A DNA stretch of 64,000 nt. It comes from RGIG426 sp045639905 (lineage in GTDB: Bacteria; Bacillota; Clostridia; Oscillospirales; Acutalibacteraceae). Position 1 is the first letter of the stretch; each line of letters starts with the position of its first letter. The stretch is taken from positions 72,659 to 136,658 of the forward strand of contig JAZUDZ010000044.1 in the NCBI GenBank assembly GCA_045639905.1, written 5' to 3'. The notes beneath the pieces were generated by a model that was not told the DNA's origin, searched no databases, and worked only from the letters and a program-made list of their open reading frames with translations. Made by a program: the position numbers and the translations under genes. This document shows, piece by piece, positions 24,319 to 32,986 of this stretch.

Positions 24319-27300
24319 TTACAAAACCGGGACCATATGTGCCAAATACTTACGAATCAAAAGGACATCTTTCATGTCGACCGACTCGTCTTTATTGGCA
24401 TCGGCGTTTTTCAAATTCACCAGATCCGTCATATGTGCCAGGTATTTTCGAATCAGTAAGACATCCTTCATGTCCACGACACCGTCATCACTGGCATCCC
24501 CCAGCATAACCGTAACATCATGACTTTCGTCCTCCGAATTGTCACCGGGCTCGAAAGAGCTTTCCGACGTATCCCCTCCCGGCACCGATGTCGGAGACGT
24601 CGGAGATTGTGTTGTGGTGGTGTCCGGGTCGGCCGTACCGGTTACGGTTGTAACCGTCGCCGTGGTCGTCGGCTCAGTGGCGGTAGTTGTCGTTGTTGTG
24701 GTCGTGGTTGTGGTCGTGGTGGTCGGATCGGCCTTTTTCTGAAGGTCGGCCGTTCCGAGAATCTTTAAGCTGATATCCAAACAATCCCCGTTCCAGATAT
24801 GAAGCATATAGGTCGTTCCCGGAGTCAAATAAGCCATCAAAATCGGACGACCCTCCCCATCTTCATAGAACCTGTTGCTCCACAAAAGTCCGTTTGTATC
24901 CGTCAGTTCCAGTGAAACGGAATCGGATGCCGCGCGGAAATAATAGGTGGCTCCCCTGGACGGCGTGAACAAAACAGTCGTTTCACTGCAAGCCGGTACC
25001 GTTATGTCCGTATACTCGTCTTCCACCAGTGTTTCCGGTGTTGTAACCGTAACCGTAAAGACAACACTGTTGTGCGATTTTGCTCCGGTAACCATGATAC
25101 TGCCCGTTCCCTCTTTGAGGCAACGAACCTCGCCGTGTTCCGAAACGGACAACACACCCGAGTTGTCAACGGTCCAAATATATTCTTCGGCCATGGAAGC
25201 AACATTCTCACTCTGCGGATGCAGCGAGAACTCCGCCCCCAGCGGATACGTTCCGGCTGTTCCTTCTTTTAAGGAGAAGGGTCCGACTTCCGTAGCCTCT
25301 TGCAGGACGACATCAAAACCGTCCCCGTTTTCCTCATCGCCATAGACGCGATACAGATAGGTTTTTCCTGCTTTTAAAGCATACTCCAAACGGAAGTTTT
25401 TCTCATCAGGCAGACAATCCGACTCGATATAATCTATGTCGTCATCCTCCGATGACAGGTAAGCCTCTGCCTGTTCATTTCCGGAAGAACTGAGCACGTA
25501 TACACCGTCTTTTTCCGGAACAAAGGTAAAGAAGCACATAGCGTAGTCATATATCTTGTCTTTTGAAGAAACCGTTTGGGGTTTATTCAGTTCCATCGCC
25601 ACCGGGTCCAGCACCTGAATGGTCACGGTTTTCGTCAGGCCCGACCGCGAAACAATCGTCACATCAGCCGTACCGGCTTTTATAAGTTCCACATCATATC
25701 CATCATCTATACAAACAACAGACGGGTCAGAAGATTGCAAATCATATCCCTCGTAAACCGCGTTGTCCGGAGCGTAATACACGTATGGATCCCATGTCAT
25801 TCCCACGTATCCAACCATAAAATCAGAGCCGATAACAAGCACTTCCTCCGGCTCACACATTTTTTCGAGATGCAAGGTGAAACTGTAATCATCCACCGCG
25901 GTATTGGCCGCAACCCAATAGGTATAGGCCTTTCCGGCTTCCAAATCGGTTTCCAAATCAATATAAGAAGAGAAGCACTCGTCGATTACTTCGCCGTCTT
26001 CATTCTTCATATGGGCATAAGCGTCACTGCCCGTAGAGTACAAAAGATATCTACCCGTTTCCTTCGGAACAAAGCGGAACGCTTTCCACTGTAAGGGGCT
26101 AAGTGTTACGGTCGGCGTGTCGCCGACGGCAATTGATTCAAAATCCTGCACCGTCACTTCCGCGGAACCAACAAGGCCATCGGCCGTGGTGGCAATAACG
26201 GAAGCGGTACCAACGGACACCAGTGTGACGGCACCATCGTCATCCACCGTAAGAATCGACTCGTCAGAGGAACTCCATGTAACCTCTTTGACGACACTTG
26301 GAAGCGGCAGGAAGTTTACTCCCATCATAAGTTCCTGTGTCGGATATCCTTCAAAGGAATCGTAGGTTTTAATCTGTAACTCTTTCGCGTCTTCAATTCT
26401 TTTTATTTCGGCATAAACGGCCGTGGGAGAATACATATTCAATCTAATGAAATAGGTGCTTCCCGCCGTCATTTCCGCATCAATACGGAACTGACTTTCC
26501 ATATAGAAAGACCTATACTCGACCGACTGCCAGTCTTTGTTTTCATCATAAACATCCAAATCACAATAGGGAGGCTCGGAACCGACGGAATAGAAGGAAT
26601 AGATGCCGTCCTCCTCCGGAGTAAACTGGACAAAATAGTAACCGTTCTCATCCGGATTGTTCATGGGGAGCAAATTCGGTTTTCCCTCTTCCAGTTCCTG
26701 ATACCCCGTAACGGTCAAAACCATCATCGCCGTCAGTCCGTTTTGGGATGTGGCGGTAATCACGGTCGTTCCGCATTTCAGAGGTACAATCCCTCCGTCG
26801 GAATTGATATTCGCCACGGACTCGTCGGAAGAACTCCAGGAGATTGACTCCGGAATATAATTTTTCGGTTCAAAGGTAACCGAGAACTTATGGTAACTGA
26901 ATAACGGAAGTTTAAACGACTCCCCTTCCGTAATTGAAATACCCGTTGCCGCTCCCAGCTTGTTCGCTTCCAGTGTAAAGGAACCGGCATTCAGGTCATA
27001 ATCGTACACACTTATATAGTAAGTTCTGTATTCTTGCAGTTCCTGCTTCAGTTCCACACTGTCTCCGGCGGACAAACTCTTAATGATATATCCGCCGCTG
27101 TCATACAAAAACATTTTAGACCATCTGGACATATCAAGGGAGAACCCGTAATAACCGCTCTCCTCCGGGACAAAAGAAAATAACTTTTTCGGCTTTTCCT
27201 TGGTGGTATCAAAGGAAACCGACACTCCTGTTTCCAGTTCATCCGGTTCCAAAACCGTAATGGCAATCGACGATTCCAGACCTTTTTCGGAAGTCACACG

Positions 27301-28572
27301 CACAACGGTAGAACCCGGTTTCTTTAATGTAACGGTTCCAAAGGAGTTCACCGTGGCAATGGTCGGGTCGTCGGATTTCCAGGTAACCGACTGCGAAATG
27401 GCATTGTTCGGCTGGAAAGTCGCATGAAGGGAAAAGCTGTCAAACAGGAAACCCGTCCGGCTTTCACCCTCTTGAATGGCAACACCGGTAGCTTCTTCCA
27501 ATTTGGTTAATAACACATCACATTCTCCGCCTTCATAGGGAGATTCCATACCAACCTCTAAATAATAGGTCGTTCCTGCCGTCATTTGATCTGTCAAGAG
27601 GAAATTCCGTCCCGTATAATCGGAAGAAAAGTCGAGATAGCTCCAGTTTTCATCAAAAAGGCAGCCTGCAGGATCGTACTCGTTGCCAAACGATTCAATG
27701 CGATACACACCATCTTCTTCCGGTGTGAAAGCAAGAATTGTTTTACGAAGAGTTGCGTCAACCACCACATGTTTCGTCGTGTCAAGGACAAGTGTTTCCG
27801 GTTCCAGAACCTGAACCGCATAGGTGGCCGTAAGTCCACCGGCGGTCGTCGCCGTTATCGTTGTGGTACCGGGCTGATAGCAAGACAGAAAGCCCTCTTC
27901 GTCAATGGTTGCAACGGATTCGTTTCCGGATTGAAATGTCACCTCATCGCCGGCATTTTCTGGCTCAAAGGTAACACTCAAATACGCACTACCCCTCATA
28001 TTAAAGATATGAGAACCTTCAACAAAAGTCACGGACTCAGGTGCCGGCATGCGTTCTAAATGCAGTTCTGCCATAGCATCACCACTGTAAGATGTGACAC
28101 TAAATGTATAGGTTTTCCCCTGTTCCAGGAAACAGGACATACGGAAATTAAATCCTTCTCCGCTGTCATCGTCCCCGGCCTCCATTATTTCATCATCTTC
28201 ATTCCAAATTTGACCTGCCACATCATATTCGGACACGGAATAAAAGACATAGCATGCGGACACATTCGGAATAAACTGCAAAGATACAATTTCCCCATAA
28301 GACAGAGAAACTGTCTGCGGCTCATCAACTTTAATCCGTAAAATGTCATCATCCTCTTCGGATTCTTCCTCTGTTTCTTGCGAATTCTCCAGACTCTCCT
28401 CCGGCAGTTCCAATGAGGTCTCCTCCCCTTCGGCATCCGGCGCAATCGGAGAAGCCACCGGGGCAGTCTCGTCATTCGAAGATGCGCCCTCCGCTGCGGG
28501 AGACATAAACATTACACACAAAACCAAAGTCAAACAAAGTGCAAGGGCTCGAAGCATTCTTTTGGAACTCAT
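24319..28572 (-). CDS. large secreted dockerin protein with alternating beta-sandwich and Ig-like modules
   Basis: A 1417-residue exported protein. Residues 1-30 are a signal peptide (LALCLTLVLCVMFMSPAAEGA). After an acidic Glu/Ser-rich stretch come seven PPC-like beta-sandwich modules (each with FTPEEDGVYRIES-like cores) alternating with six Big_2-type Ig modules (cores such as VTWSSSDESILTVDDDG and GTASVIATTADG). A Thr-rich linker with 14 Thr in a row precedes a C-terminal type I dockerin: two DxNxDGxxD-type calcium loops (GDASDDGVVDMKDVLLIRK and ADANKDESVDMKDVLLIRK) separated by about 16 residues. It should dock to a cohesin at the cell surface or in a cellulosome. No catalytic module is visible, so an adhesive or structural role is inferred. 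It follows the Clp gene by 28 bases. Confidence 0.88.
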   Translation of the reverse strand: MSSKRMLRALALCLTLVLCVMFMSPAAEGASSNDETAPVASPIAPDAEGEETSLELPEESLENSQETEEESEEDDDILRIKVDEPQTVSLSYGEIVSLQFIPNVSACYVFYSVSEYDVAGQIWNEDDEIMEAGDDDSGEGFNFRMSCFLEQGKTYTFSVTSYSGDAMAELHLERMPAPESVTFVEGSHIFNMRGSAYLSVTFEPENAGDEVTFQSGNESVATIDEEGFLSCYQPGTTTITATTAGGLTATYAVQVLEPETLVLDTTKHVVVDATLRKTILAFTPEEDGVYRIESFGNEYDPAGCLFDENWSYLDFSSDYTGRNFLLTDQMTAGTTYYLEVGMESPYEGGECDVLLTKLEEATGVAIQEGESRTGFLFDSFSLHATFQPNNAISQSVTWKSDDPTIATVNSFGTVTLKKPGSTVVRVTSEKGLESSIAITVLEPDELETGVSVSFDTTKEKPKKLFSFVPEESGYYGFSLDMSRWSKMFLYDSGGYIIKSLSAGDSVELKQELQEYRTYYISVYDYDLNAGSFTLEANKLGAATGISITEGESFKLPLFSYHKFSVTFEPKNYIPESISWSSSDESVANINSDGGIVPLKCGTTVITATSQNGLTAMMVLTVTGYQELEEGKPNLLPMNNPDENGYYFVQFTPEEDGIYSFYSVGSEPPYCDLDVYDENKDWQSVEYRSFYMESQFRIDAEMTAGSTYFIRLNMYSPTAVYAEIKRIEDAKELQIKTYDSFEGYPTQELMMGVNFLPLPSVVKEVTWSSSDESILTVDDDGAVTLVSVGTASVIATTADGLVGSAEVTVQDFESIAVGDTPTVTLSPLQWKAFRFVPKETGRYLLYSTGSDAYAHMKNEDGEVIDECFSSYIDLETDLEAGKAYTYWVAANTAVDDYSFTLHLEKMCEPEEVLVIGSDFMVGYVGMTWDPYVYYAPDNAVYEGYDLQSSDPSVVCIDDGYDVELIKAGTADVTIVSRSGLTKTVTIQVLDPVAMELNKPQTVSSKDKIYDYAMCFFTFVPEKDGVYVLSSSGNEQAEAYLSSEDDDIDYIESDCLPDEKNFRLEYALKAGKTYLYRVYGDEENGDGFDVVLQEATEVGPFSLKEGTAGTYPLGAEFSLHPQSENVASMAEEYIWTVDNSGVLSVSEHGEVRCLKEGTGSIMVTGAKSHNSVVFTVTVTTPETLVEDEYTDITVPACSETTVLFTPSRGATYYFRAASDSVSLELTDTNGLLWSNRFYEDGEGRPILMAYLTPGTTYMLHIWNGDCLDISLKILGTADLQKKADPTTTTTTTTTTTTTTATEPTTTATVTTVTGTADPDTTTTQSPTSPTSVPGGDTSESSFEPGDNSEDESHDVTVMLGDASDDGVVDMKDVLLIRKYLAHMTDLVNLKNADANKDESVDMKDVLLIRKYLAHMVPVL
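24682..24723 (-). repeat. poly-Thr codon tract in the dockerin linker
   Basis: Fourteen consecutive Thr codons using ACC, ACG, ACA and ACT. Mixed codon use rather than a pure microsatellite suggests selection on the protein linker. Such linkers are usually O-glycosylated in cellulosomal proteins. Confidence 0.85.
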
Positions 28573-28600
28573 TTGTTTTCACATTCCTTTCCGGCAATTC

Positions 28601-30883
28601 TCACTTCGTGTGAATTGCAATCGCGTCATCCTCAACCGACAAAATAACCTCTGTCGGCGGAACATCGTAATGATCCACCAAGATGGTTGCCACACGATCC
28701 TCCACATTCCGGCGAATGGCGTTACGCAAATCACGAGCGCCGCGTTGCCCACCATGGGACATCTTGGCAAGCCACTCGCAAACATTACGGTCCCAACGAA
28801 GTGCAATCTCGCGCTCCTGTAAAGGAGCAACCATTTCGCCGAGCATCAAATCGGCAATCTCGGTATAATCTTCCAAACTCAGCGGACGGAAATATACAAT
28901 TTCGTCCACACGGCTGATAAACTCGGGACGCAGGAAATCCGACAAAGCTTTCACCGCTTTATCCTTTGCCCCTTCTTCCTGTGTTTTTCCAAATCCCAAG
29001 ATATTTTCACGGGTTTGGCTTCCCGCATTGCTGGTCATAACAATAACGGTGTTTTCGAAATTAACCACGCATCCGTGGGCATCGGTGACACGGCCTTCAT
29101 CCAAAATCTGCAAAAGGATATTCAGCACATCCGGATGGGCCTTTTCGATTTCATCAAACAAAATAACCGAGTAAGGTTTACGACGAACCTTTTCCGTAAG
29201 CTGTCCGGCCTCATCGTATCCCACATATCCCGGAGGAGATCCGATAATACGGGAAACGGCATGTTTCTCCATAAACTCGGACATATCCAAACGAATCAAA
29301 GTTTCCGGTGTGTCAAACAACTGCGTCGACAGCACCTTTACCAGTTCCGTTTTTCCGACACCGGTCGGTCCGACAAAGATAAAGGATGCCGGTCTTCTGC
29401 GGGGGTTGATATGCACACGGGTACGGCGAATGGCTGCCGCAACGGCGGCGACCGCTTCATCCTGTCCCTTGATTTTCGATTTCAGTTCTTCTTCCAAACG
29501 TGCCAGCTTCGGAAGCATATCCTCCTGGATTTTCGATGCCGGGATACCGGTCCATAGCTCAATTACACGGGCCAAATCCTCTTCCGTCACCGGGGCTTCC
29601 GTCGCCGCAGACCGAATGGAATCGGCCTCGGTTTGTGCTTTCAAAAGTTCTGTACGAAGAGTGGCCAGTTCCTCATAGTTCACTTCTTCGGCTTCCTGGC
29701 CTTCTTTTTCTTTCAGTTGCATTTCGGCAATCTGTTTTTGCAAATCCGCATAAGCATCGGCGGATTTATTCCGAAGTGCCGTTGCCGCACAAGCTTCATC
29801 CAAAAGGTCAATGGCCTTATCCGGGAGGAAACGGTCGGAAATGTAGCGCTCGGAAAGCACCACCGCCTGGCGGACCAGATTATCCGTCAGTTTTACACCG
29901 TGATACTCTTCATAATACTTGCGAATCCCCTGAAGCATTTTCACGGTGTCCTCAATGGAAGGCTCTTCCACCGTAACCGGCTGGAAACGACGCTCCAGCG
30001 CAGCATCTTTTTCGATGTATTTACGATATTCGCTGAACGTGGTCGCGCCGATTACCTGAATCTCTCCGCGGGAAAGTGCGGGCTTTAAGATATTGGCCGC
30101 AGACATACTGCCCTCGGCATCACCGGTACCGGCCAGGTTATGAACCTCATCAATAAAGAGAATGATATTGCCCTCGGCCTTTACTTCGTCAATCAGTCCC
30201 TTAATGCGGCTTTCAAACTGTCCGCGGAACTGGGTACCGGCCACCAAAGCCGTCAAATCCAAAAGGAAAATCTCCTTGTTCTTCAGCCTAGTCGGCACTT
30301 CTCCTGCGGCAATACGCAGTGCCAGTCCTTCGGCAATTGCCGTTTTACCGACGCCGGGCTCACCAATCAGGCAAGGGTTGTTCTTGGTTCTGCGACACAA
30401 AATCTGCGTAATACGATAAATCTCGCGGTCACGTCCGATAATGGCATCAATTTTCCCGTCTCTGGCCTTCTTGGTCAGGTCCGTACAATACTGATTCAAG
30501 CAGCGACGTTTCTTGTCTTTTTTCTTGGTCTCTTTATTATGATTTCCGGGGCCGCCGCCCATAATGTTCTGCATAAAAGACGGGAATGTGGCAGCGCCGC
30601 CGGGCTGGAAGTTTTCGTCCTCTTCGCCGGGCTCTTCCCCGCCTTCTTCCGGTTCTTCTCCTTCCAACATCGGACCCATGGCGCTCATCATTTCGTCCAT
30701 CTGTTCGCCCATCTGTTCCATTTCTTCATCGGAGATCCCGAATTTTTTCATCAAATCATTCACCGGTCCGATGTTCAGTTCTTTGGCACACATAAGGCAA
30801 AGGCCGTCGTTCACGGTCTTTTCCCCTTCCATGCGCGTGATGAACACCACCGCGGTTCTTTTCTTACATCTAGAACAAAGCAT
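28601..30883 (-). CDS. ClpE/ClpC-type AAA+ unfoldase with N-terminal zinc finger
   Basis: A 760-residue Hsp100 ATPase that unfolds proteins, probably for ClpP. Residues 3-36 form a CxxC...CxxC zinc finger (CSRCKKRT, CLMCAKEL) as in ClpE. A Met/Glu/Gly-rich linker follows to about residue 125, replacing the usual double-repeat N-domain. AAA1 has Walker A GEPGVGKTA and Walker B LFIDEVHNL; a short middle domain with Gln/Glu-rich helices follows; AAA2 has GPTGVGKTE and LFDEIEKAH. LGFGKT after the second sensor region resembles the ClpP-docking loop. It is cotranscribed with pgsA (2-base gap) and the dockerin gene. ClpE is the closest match, but the short middle domain leaves this open. Confidence 0.85.
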   Translation of the reverse strand: MLCSRCKKRTAVVFITRMEGEKTVNDGLCLMCAKELNIGPVNDLMKKFGISDEEMEQMGEQMDEMMSAMGPMLEGEEPEEGGEEPGEEDENFQPGGAATFPSFMQNIMGGGPGNHNKETKKKDKKRRCLNQYCTDLTKKARDGKIDAIIGRDREIYRITQILCRRTKNNPCLIGEPGVGKTAIAEGLALRIAAGEVPTRLKNKEIFLLDLTALVAGTQFRGQFESRIKGLIDEVKAEGNIILFIDEVHNLAGTGDAEGSMSAANILKPALSRGEIQVIGATTFSEYRKYIEKDAALERRFQPVTVEEPSIEDTVKMLQGIRKYYEEYHGVKLTDNLVRQAVVLSERYISDRFLPDKAIDLLDEACAATALRNKSADAYADLQKQIAEMQLKEKEGQEAEEVNYEELATLRTELLKAQTEADSIRSAATEAPVTEEDLARVIELWTGIPASKIQEDMLPKLARLEEELKSKIKGQDEAVAAVAAAIRRTRVHINPRRRPASFIFVGPTGVGKTELVKVLSTQLFDTPETLIRLDMSEFMEKHAVSRIIGSPPGYVGYDEAGQLTEKVRRKPYSVILFDEIEKAHPDVLNILLQILDEGRVTDAHGCVVNFENTVIVMTSNAGSQTRENILGFGKTQEEGAKDKAVKALSDFLRPEFISRVDEIVYFRPLSLEDYTEIADLMLGEMVAPLQEREIALRWDRNVCEWLAKMSHGGQRGARDLRNAIRRNVEDRVATILVDHYDVPPTEVILSVEDDAIAIHTK

Positions 30884-30885
30884 TT

Positions 30886-31476
30886 TTATTCCTCACTTGT
30901 ACTTTTCAATAATTCTGTCTCTTCCGGGTCCATCTCTTTGGCCGTCTGTTTGAAAATTCTGGTGTAATTCACAAACGCAAACACCATCATTCCACCGACA
31001 AGCACAATGAGTCCCCAGTGAAGCACGGCCGGCATTTTCGGAAATGCCACAAACAAAACAACCGCCGTATAAAATGTTACGGTTGACAATTTTCCAAACC
31101 ATTTTGAACTTCGGATTTTCTGTCCTTTGTTAAGAAGCAGTAAGCCGCCAATCAGCTGCATTCCCTCTTTGCAAAGGCAGATAACCGTCAGCGGAAGAAT
31201 CTCCAAATAATGGATGGTCAAGCAAACCAAAACCGTCAGCTGTGTCAGCTTGTCCGCCAGCGGGTCCAAAATCTTTCCGATATCGGTTATTTGATTGAAT
31301 TTGCGGGCAATATACCCGTCAACCACGTCGCTGAGTCCGGAGACAATCAGCGCTACTAAGAATACATAAATCAAATTCGGATCCCGATTGCTGAGCAAGA
31401 AGCTTGCCGCAATCAACGGAACCAGTGCCAAACGAATCACCGACAGGATGTTCGGCACATTCCATACCATTTTCAT
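30886..31476 (-). CDS. pgsA: CDP-diacylglycerol-glycerol-3-phosphate 3-phosphatidyltransferase
   Basis: Integral membrane enzyme that makes phosphatidylglycerol phosphate, the committed step to phosphatidylglycerol and cardiolipin. The CDP-alcohol phosphotransferase motif DGx2ARx8Gx3Dx3D is complete in VVDGYIARKF and GKILDPLADK. At least five hydrophobic helices are seen, and the protein starts MKMVWNVPNILSVIRL, typical of PgsA. The start at 31476 follows GAGGTG. 196 residues is normal. It lies 8 bases after the CvpA-family gene and 2 before the Clp gene. Confidence 0.92.
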   Translation of the reverse strand: MKMVWNVPNILSVIRLALVPLIAASFLLSNRDPNLIYVFLVALIVSGLSDVVDGYIARKFNQITDIGKILDPLADKLTQLTVLVCLTIHYLEILPLTVICLCKEGMQLIGGLLLLNKGQKIRSSKWFGKLSTVTFYTAVVLFVAFPKMPAVLHWGLIVLVGGMMVFAFVNYTRIFKQTAKEMDPEETELLKSTSEE

Positions 31477-31484
31477 ATAACACC

Positions 31485-32231
31485 TCAAAAGCTGGTTTCG
31501 GAAGTTTCTTTTTCAGGAAGAACGTTTTTCAGCTGAGAAACGATACTGCCCTTTCCACCGAACGTGGATACAATCGTGGTTTTTTGCATATTCTCCGCAG
31601 AGAGAAAGCTGTCCTTCGGAACCACGGCCGAAACGGACATCATAATCGTGCAGAAAACCCAGGCAATGGCCAGGCCTTCCACAAAACCGACAATCCATCC
31701 GAGTATATTGTTCATCTGCTTGAGTACCGGCAACTTCATAGCCAGGTTCGTCACAGAGACCAATATGAGAAACAAAATTGTCAGTAATATCACCAAGATA
31801 ATCAAACAAGCCGAACTTAAAACGGATTTTGCCACCGGCGTCACAATGGCGGTCATAAGGGAATCGGCTGCCTTGTCGACGGACGTTCCCTCATCAAGAT
31901 GCAGCACCTCCGACAGAGGCTTTGTATCGTCCCCGCTTATAGACTCGTAGGACTGTCGTATGAAGGAAGGCAACGCCTCATATGTGGCATCCACTTTTTC
32001 GGCAATTGTTCCCCCGGTTTCGGCAAGCTTGGAGGAAACCAAACTTTGCACACCGTCTTTCACACAGGTTTCGTAAATAAAGTCTGAAACCGGTGTGGCC
32101 AAAAGAGCCGCTATGACAATGGCGGCCGCTATCGCCACCAGTCGCATAACCGTTTTGTAAAATCCTCTTTTTCGTCCGAGGAGTGCAACCACAGCAACCA
32201 GGGCAATGGCAATAATATCAAAAATAATCAT
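31485..32231 (-). CDS. CvpA-family membrane protein (second of two)
   Basis: A 248-residue protein fitting the CvpA/colicin V production family: an N-terminal helix with IIFDIIAIALVAVVALLGRKRGF, a second helix VAIAAAIVIAALLATPVSDF, a long soluble middle (residues 55-130), then helices around LIILVILLTILFLILVSV and a KLPVLKQMNNILGWIVGFVEGL segment that is the strongest family mark. CvpA proteins are implicated in envelope homeostasis; the exact role is unknown. It starts 3 bases after its paralogue. Confidence 0.82.
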   Translation of the reverse strand: MIIFDIIAIALVAVVALLGRKRGFYKTVMRLVAIAAAIVIAALLATPVSDFIYETCVKDGVQSLVSSKLAETGGTIAEKVDATYEALPSFIRQSYESISGDDTKPLSEVLHLDEGTSVDKAADSLMTAIVTPVAKSVLSSACLIILVILLTILFLILVSVTNLAMKLPVLKQMNNILGWIVGFVEGLAIAWVFCTIMMSVSAVVPKDSFLSAENMQKTTIVSTFGGKGSIVSQLKNVLPEKETSETSF

Positions 32232-32234
32232 ATG

Positions 32235-32975
32235 TTACCCCACAAAAAACCGCGCCAGGAAGCGAAGCGGATTAATGAGATTCAAAATCGGATACACGGT
32301 TCCTTCCATCAGCATTCCTTTCGAAAGTAAAACGGTCTGTCCTCCGAGAGCGGGAGCGAGCCAATTCAGGAAAATCCCGAATCCCATAACAACCAAAATG
32401 CCGCAAACGGCACCGAGAACGGGCGGGAAGAATCGCCGTACGCTCTTTTTCGTATATTCCACAGAAGGAAGATTCAGCTCGATCCGTTTTGCAATCAGCA
32501 AAAACACAAGGCATAAGGCAACCCATAGAATCGCATAAGACAAAGCTTTCGAAACGCCGTTCACGGTTTTCGAAGTTACCATCTTTATCACTTCATAACC
32601 GGCTTTTTTCGACGTGTACGCTCTGCACACTTCCTTCAGTTCTGCGTCATAGCTCTTCACCCATTCGGTGAAAGGCTCCGGACAATCGGCCATGATTTTC
32701 GTCAAGTCCAGAGCTTCGGCCGTTTTCTTGGCCGTCCCCTGATGCTTTCCGGACACCATATCCGCCAGCTCATACGATGCTTTCTTTTCCACCAGCGGCT
32801 TCACCAAAAAACCGGAGGTCGGCACCGCCACAAAGGACGTAAGCATAATGGCAATGGCAGCACTCAGCACCACACAGCCCATTCGAATCAGTACCGCCGA
32901 AATAGAACTTCTGTAAAAGCGCACAATCAAAGCGATTACAATCAAAACACATAAAACATCTAATACAAAAGACAT
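32235..32975 (-). CDS. CvpA-family membrane protein (first of two)
   Basis: A 246-residue paralogue of the next gene with the same layout: two N-terminal helices (VLCVLIVIALIVRFYRSSI, VVLSAAIAIMLTSFVAVP), a charged middle of about 90 residues, then two C-terminal helices (LSYAILWVALCLVFLLIAK, FFPPVLGAVCGILVVMGF). The similarity is clearest at both ends. AAGGAG lies before the ATG. A tandem pair suggests a hetero-oligomer, which is inference. Confidence 0.78.
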   Translation of the reverse strand: MSFVLDVLCVLIVIALIVRFYRSSISAVLIRMGCVVLSAAIAIMLTSFVAVPTSGFLVKPLVEKKASYELADMVSGKHQGTAKKTAEALDLTKIMADCPEPFTEWVKSYDAELKEVCRAYTSKKAGYEVIKMVTSKTVNGVSKALSYAILWVALCLVFLLIAKRIELNLPSVEYTKKSVRRFFPPVLGAVCGILVVMGFGIFLNWLAPALGGQTVLLSKGMLMEGTVYPILNLINPLRFLARFFVG

Positions 32976-32986
32976 AGGAGATCTCC

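Noticed and set aside
24655..24730. GTGGTC-rich tandem repeat as a CRISPR or minisatellite
   Set aside because: It encodes the Thr linker of the dockerin protein with mixed synonymous codons; there are no spacers or regular repeat units.
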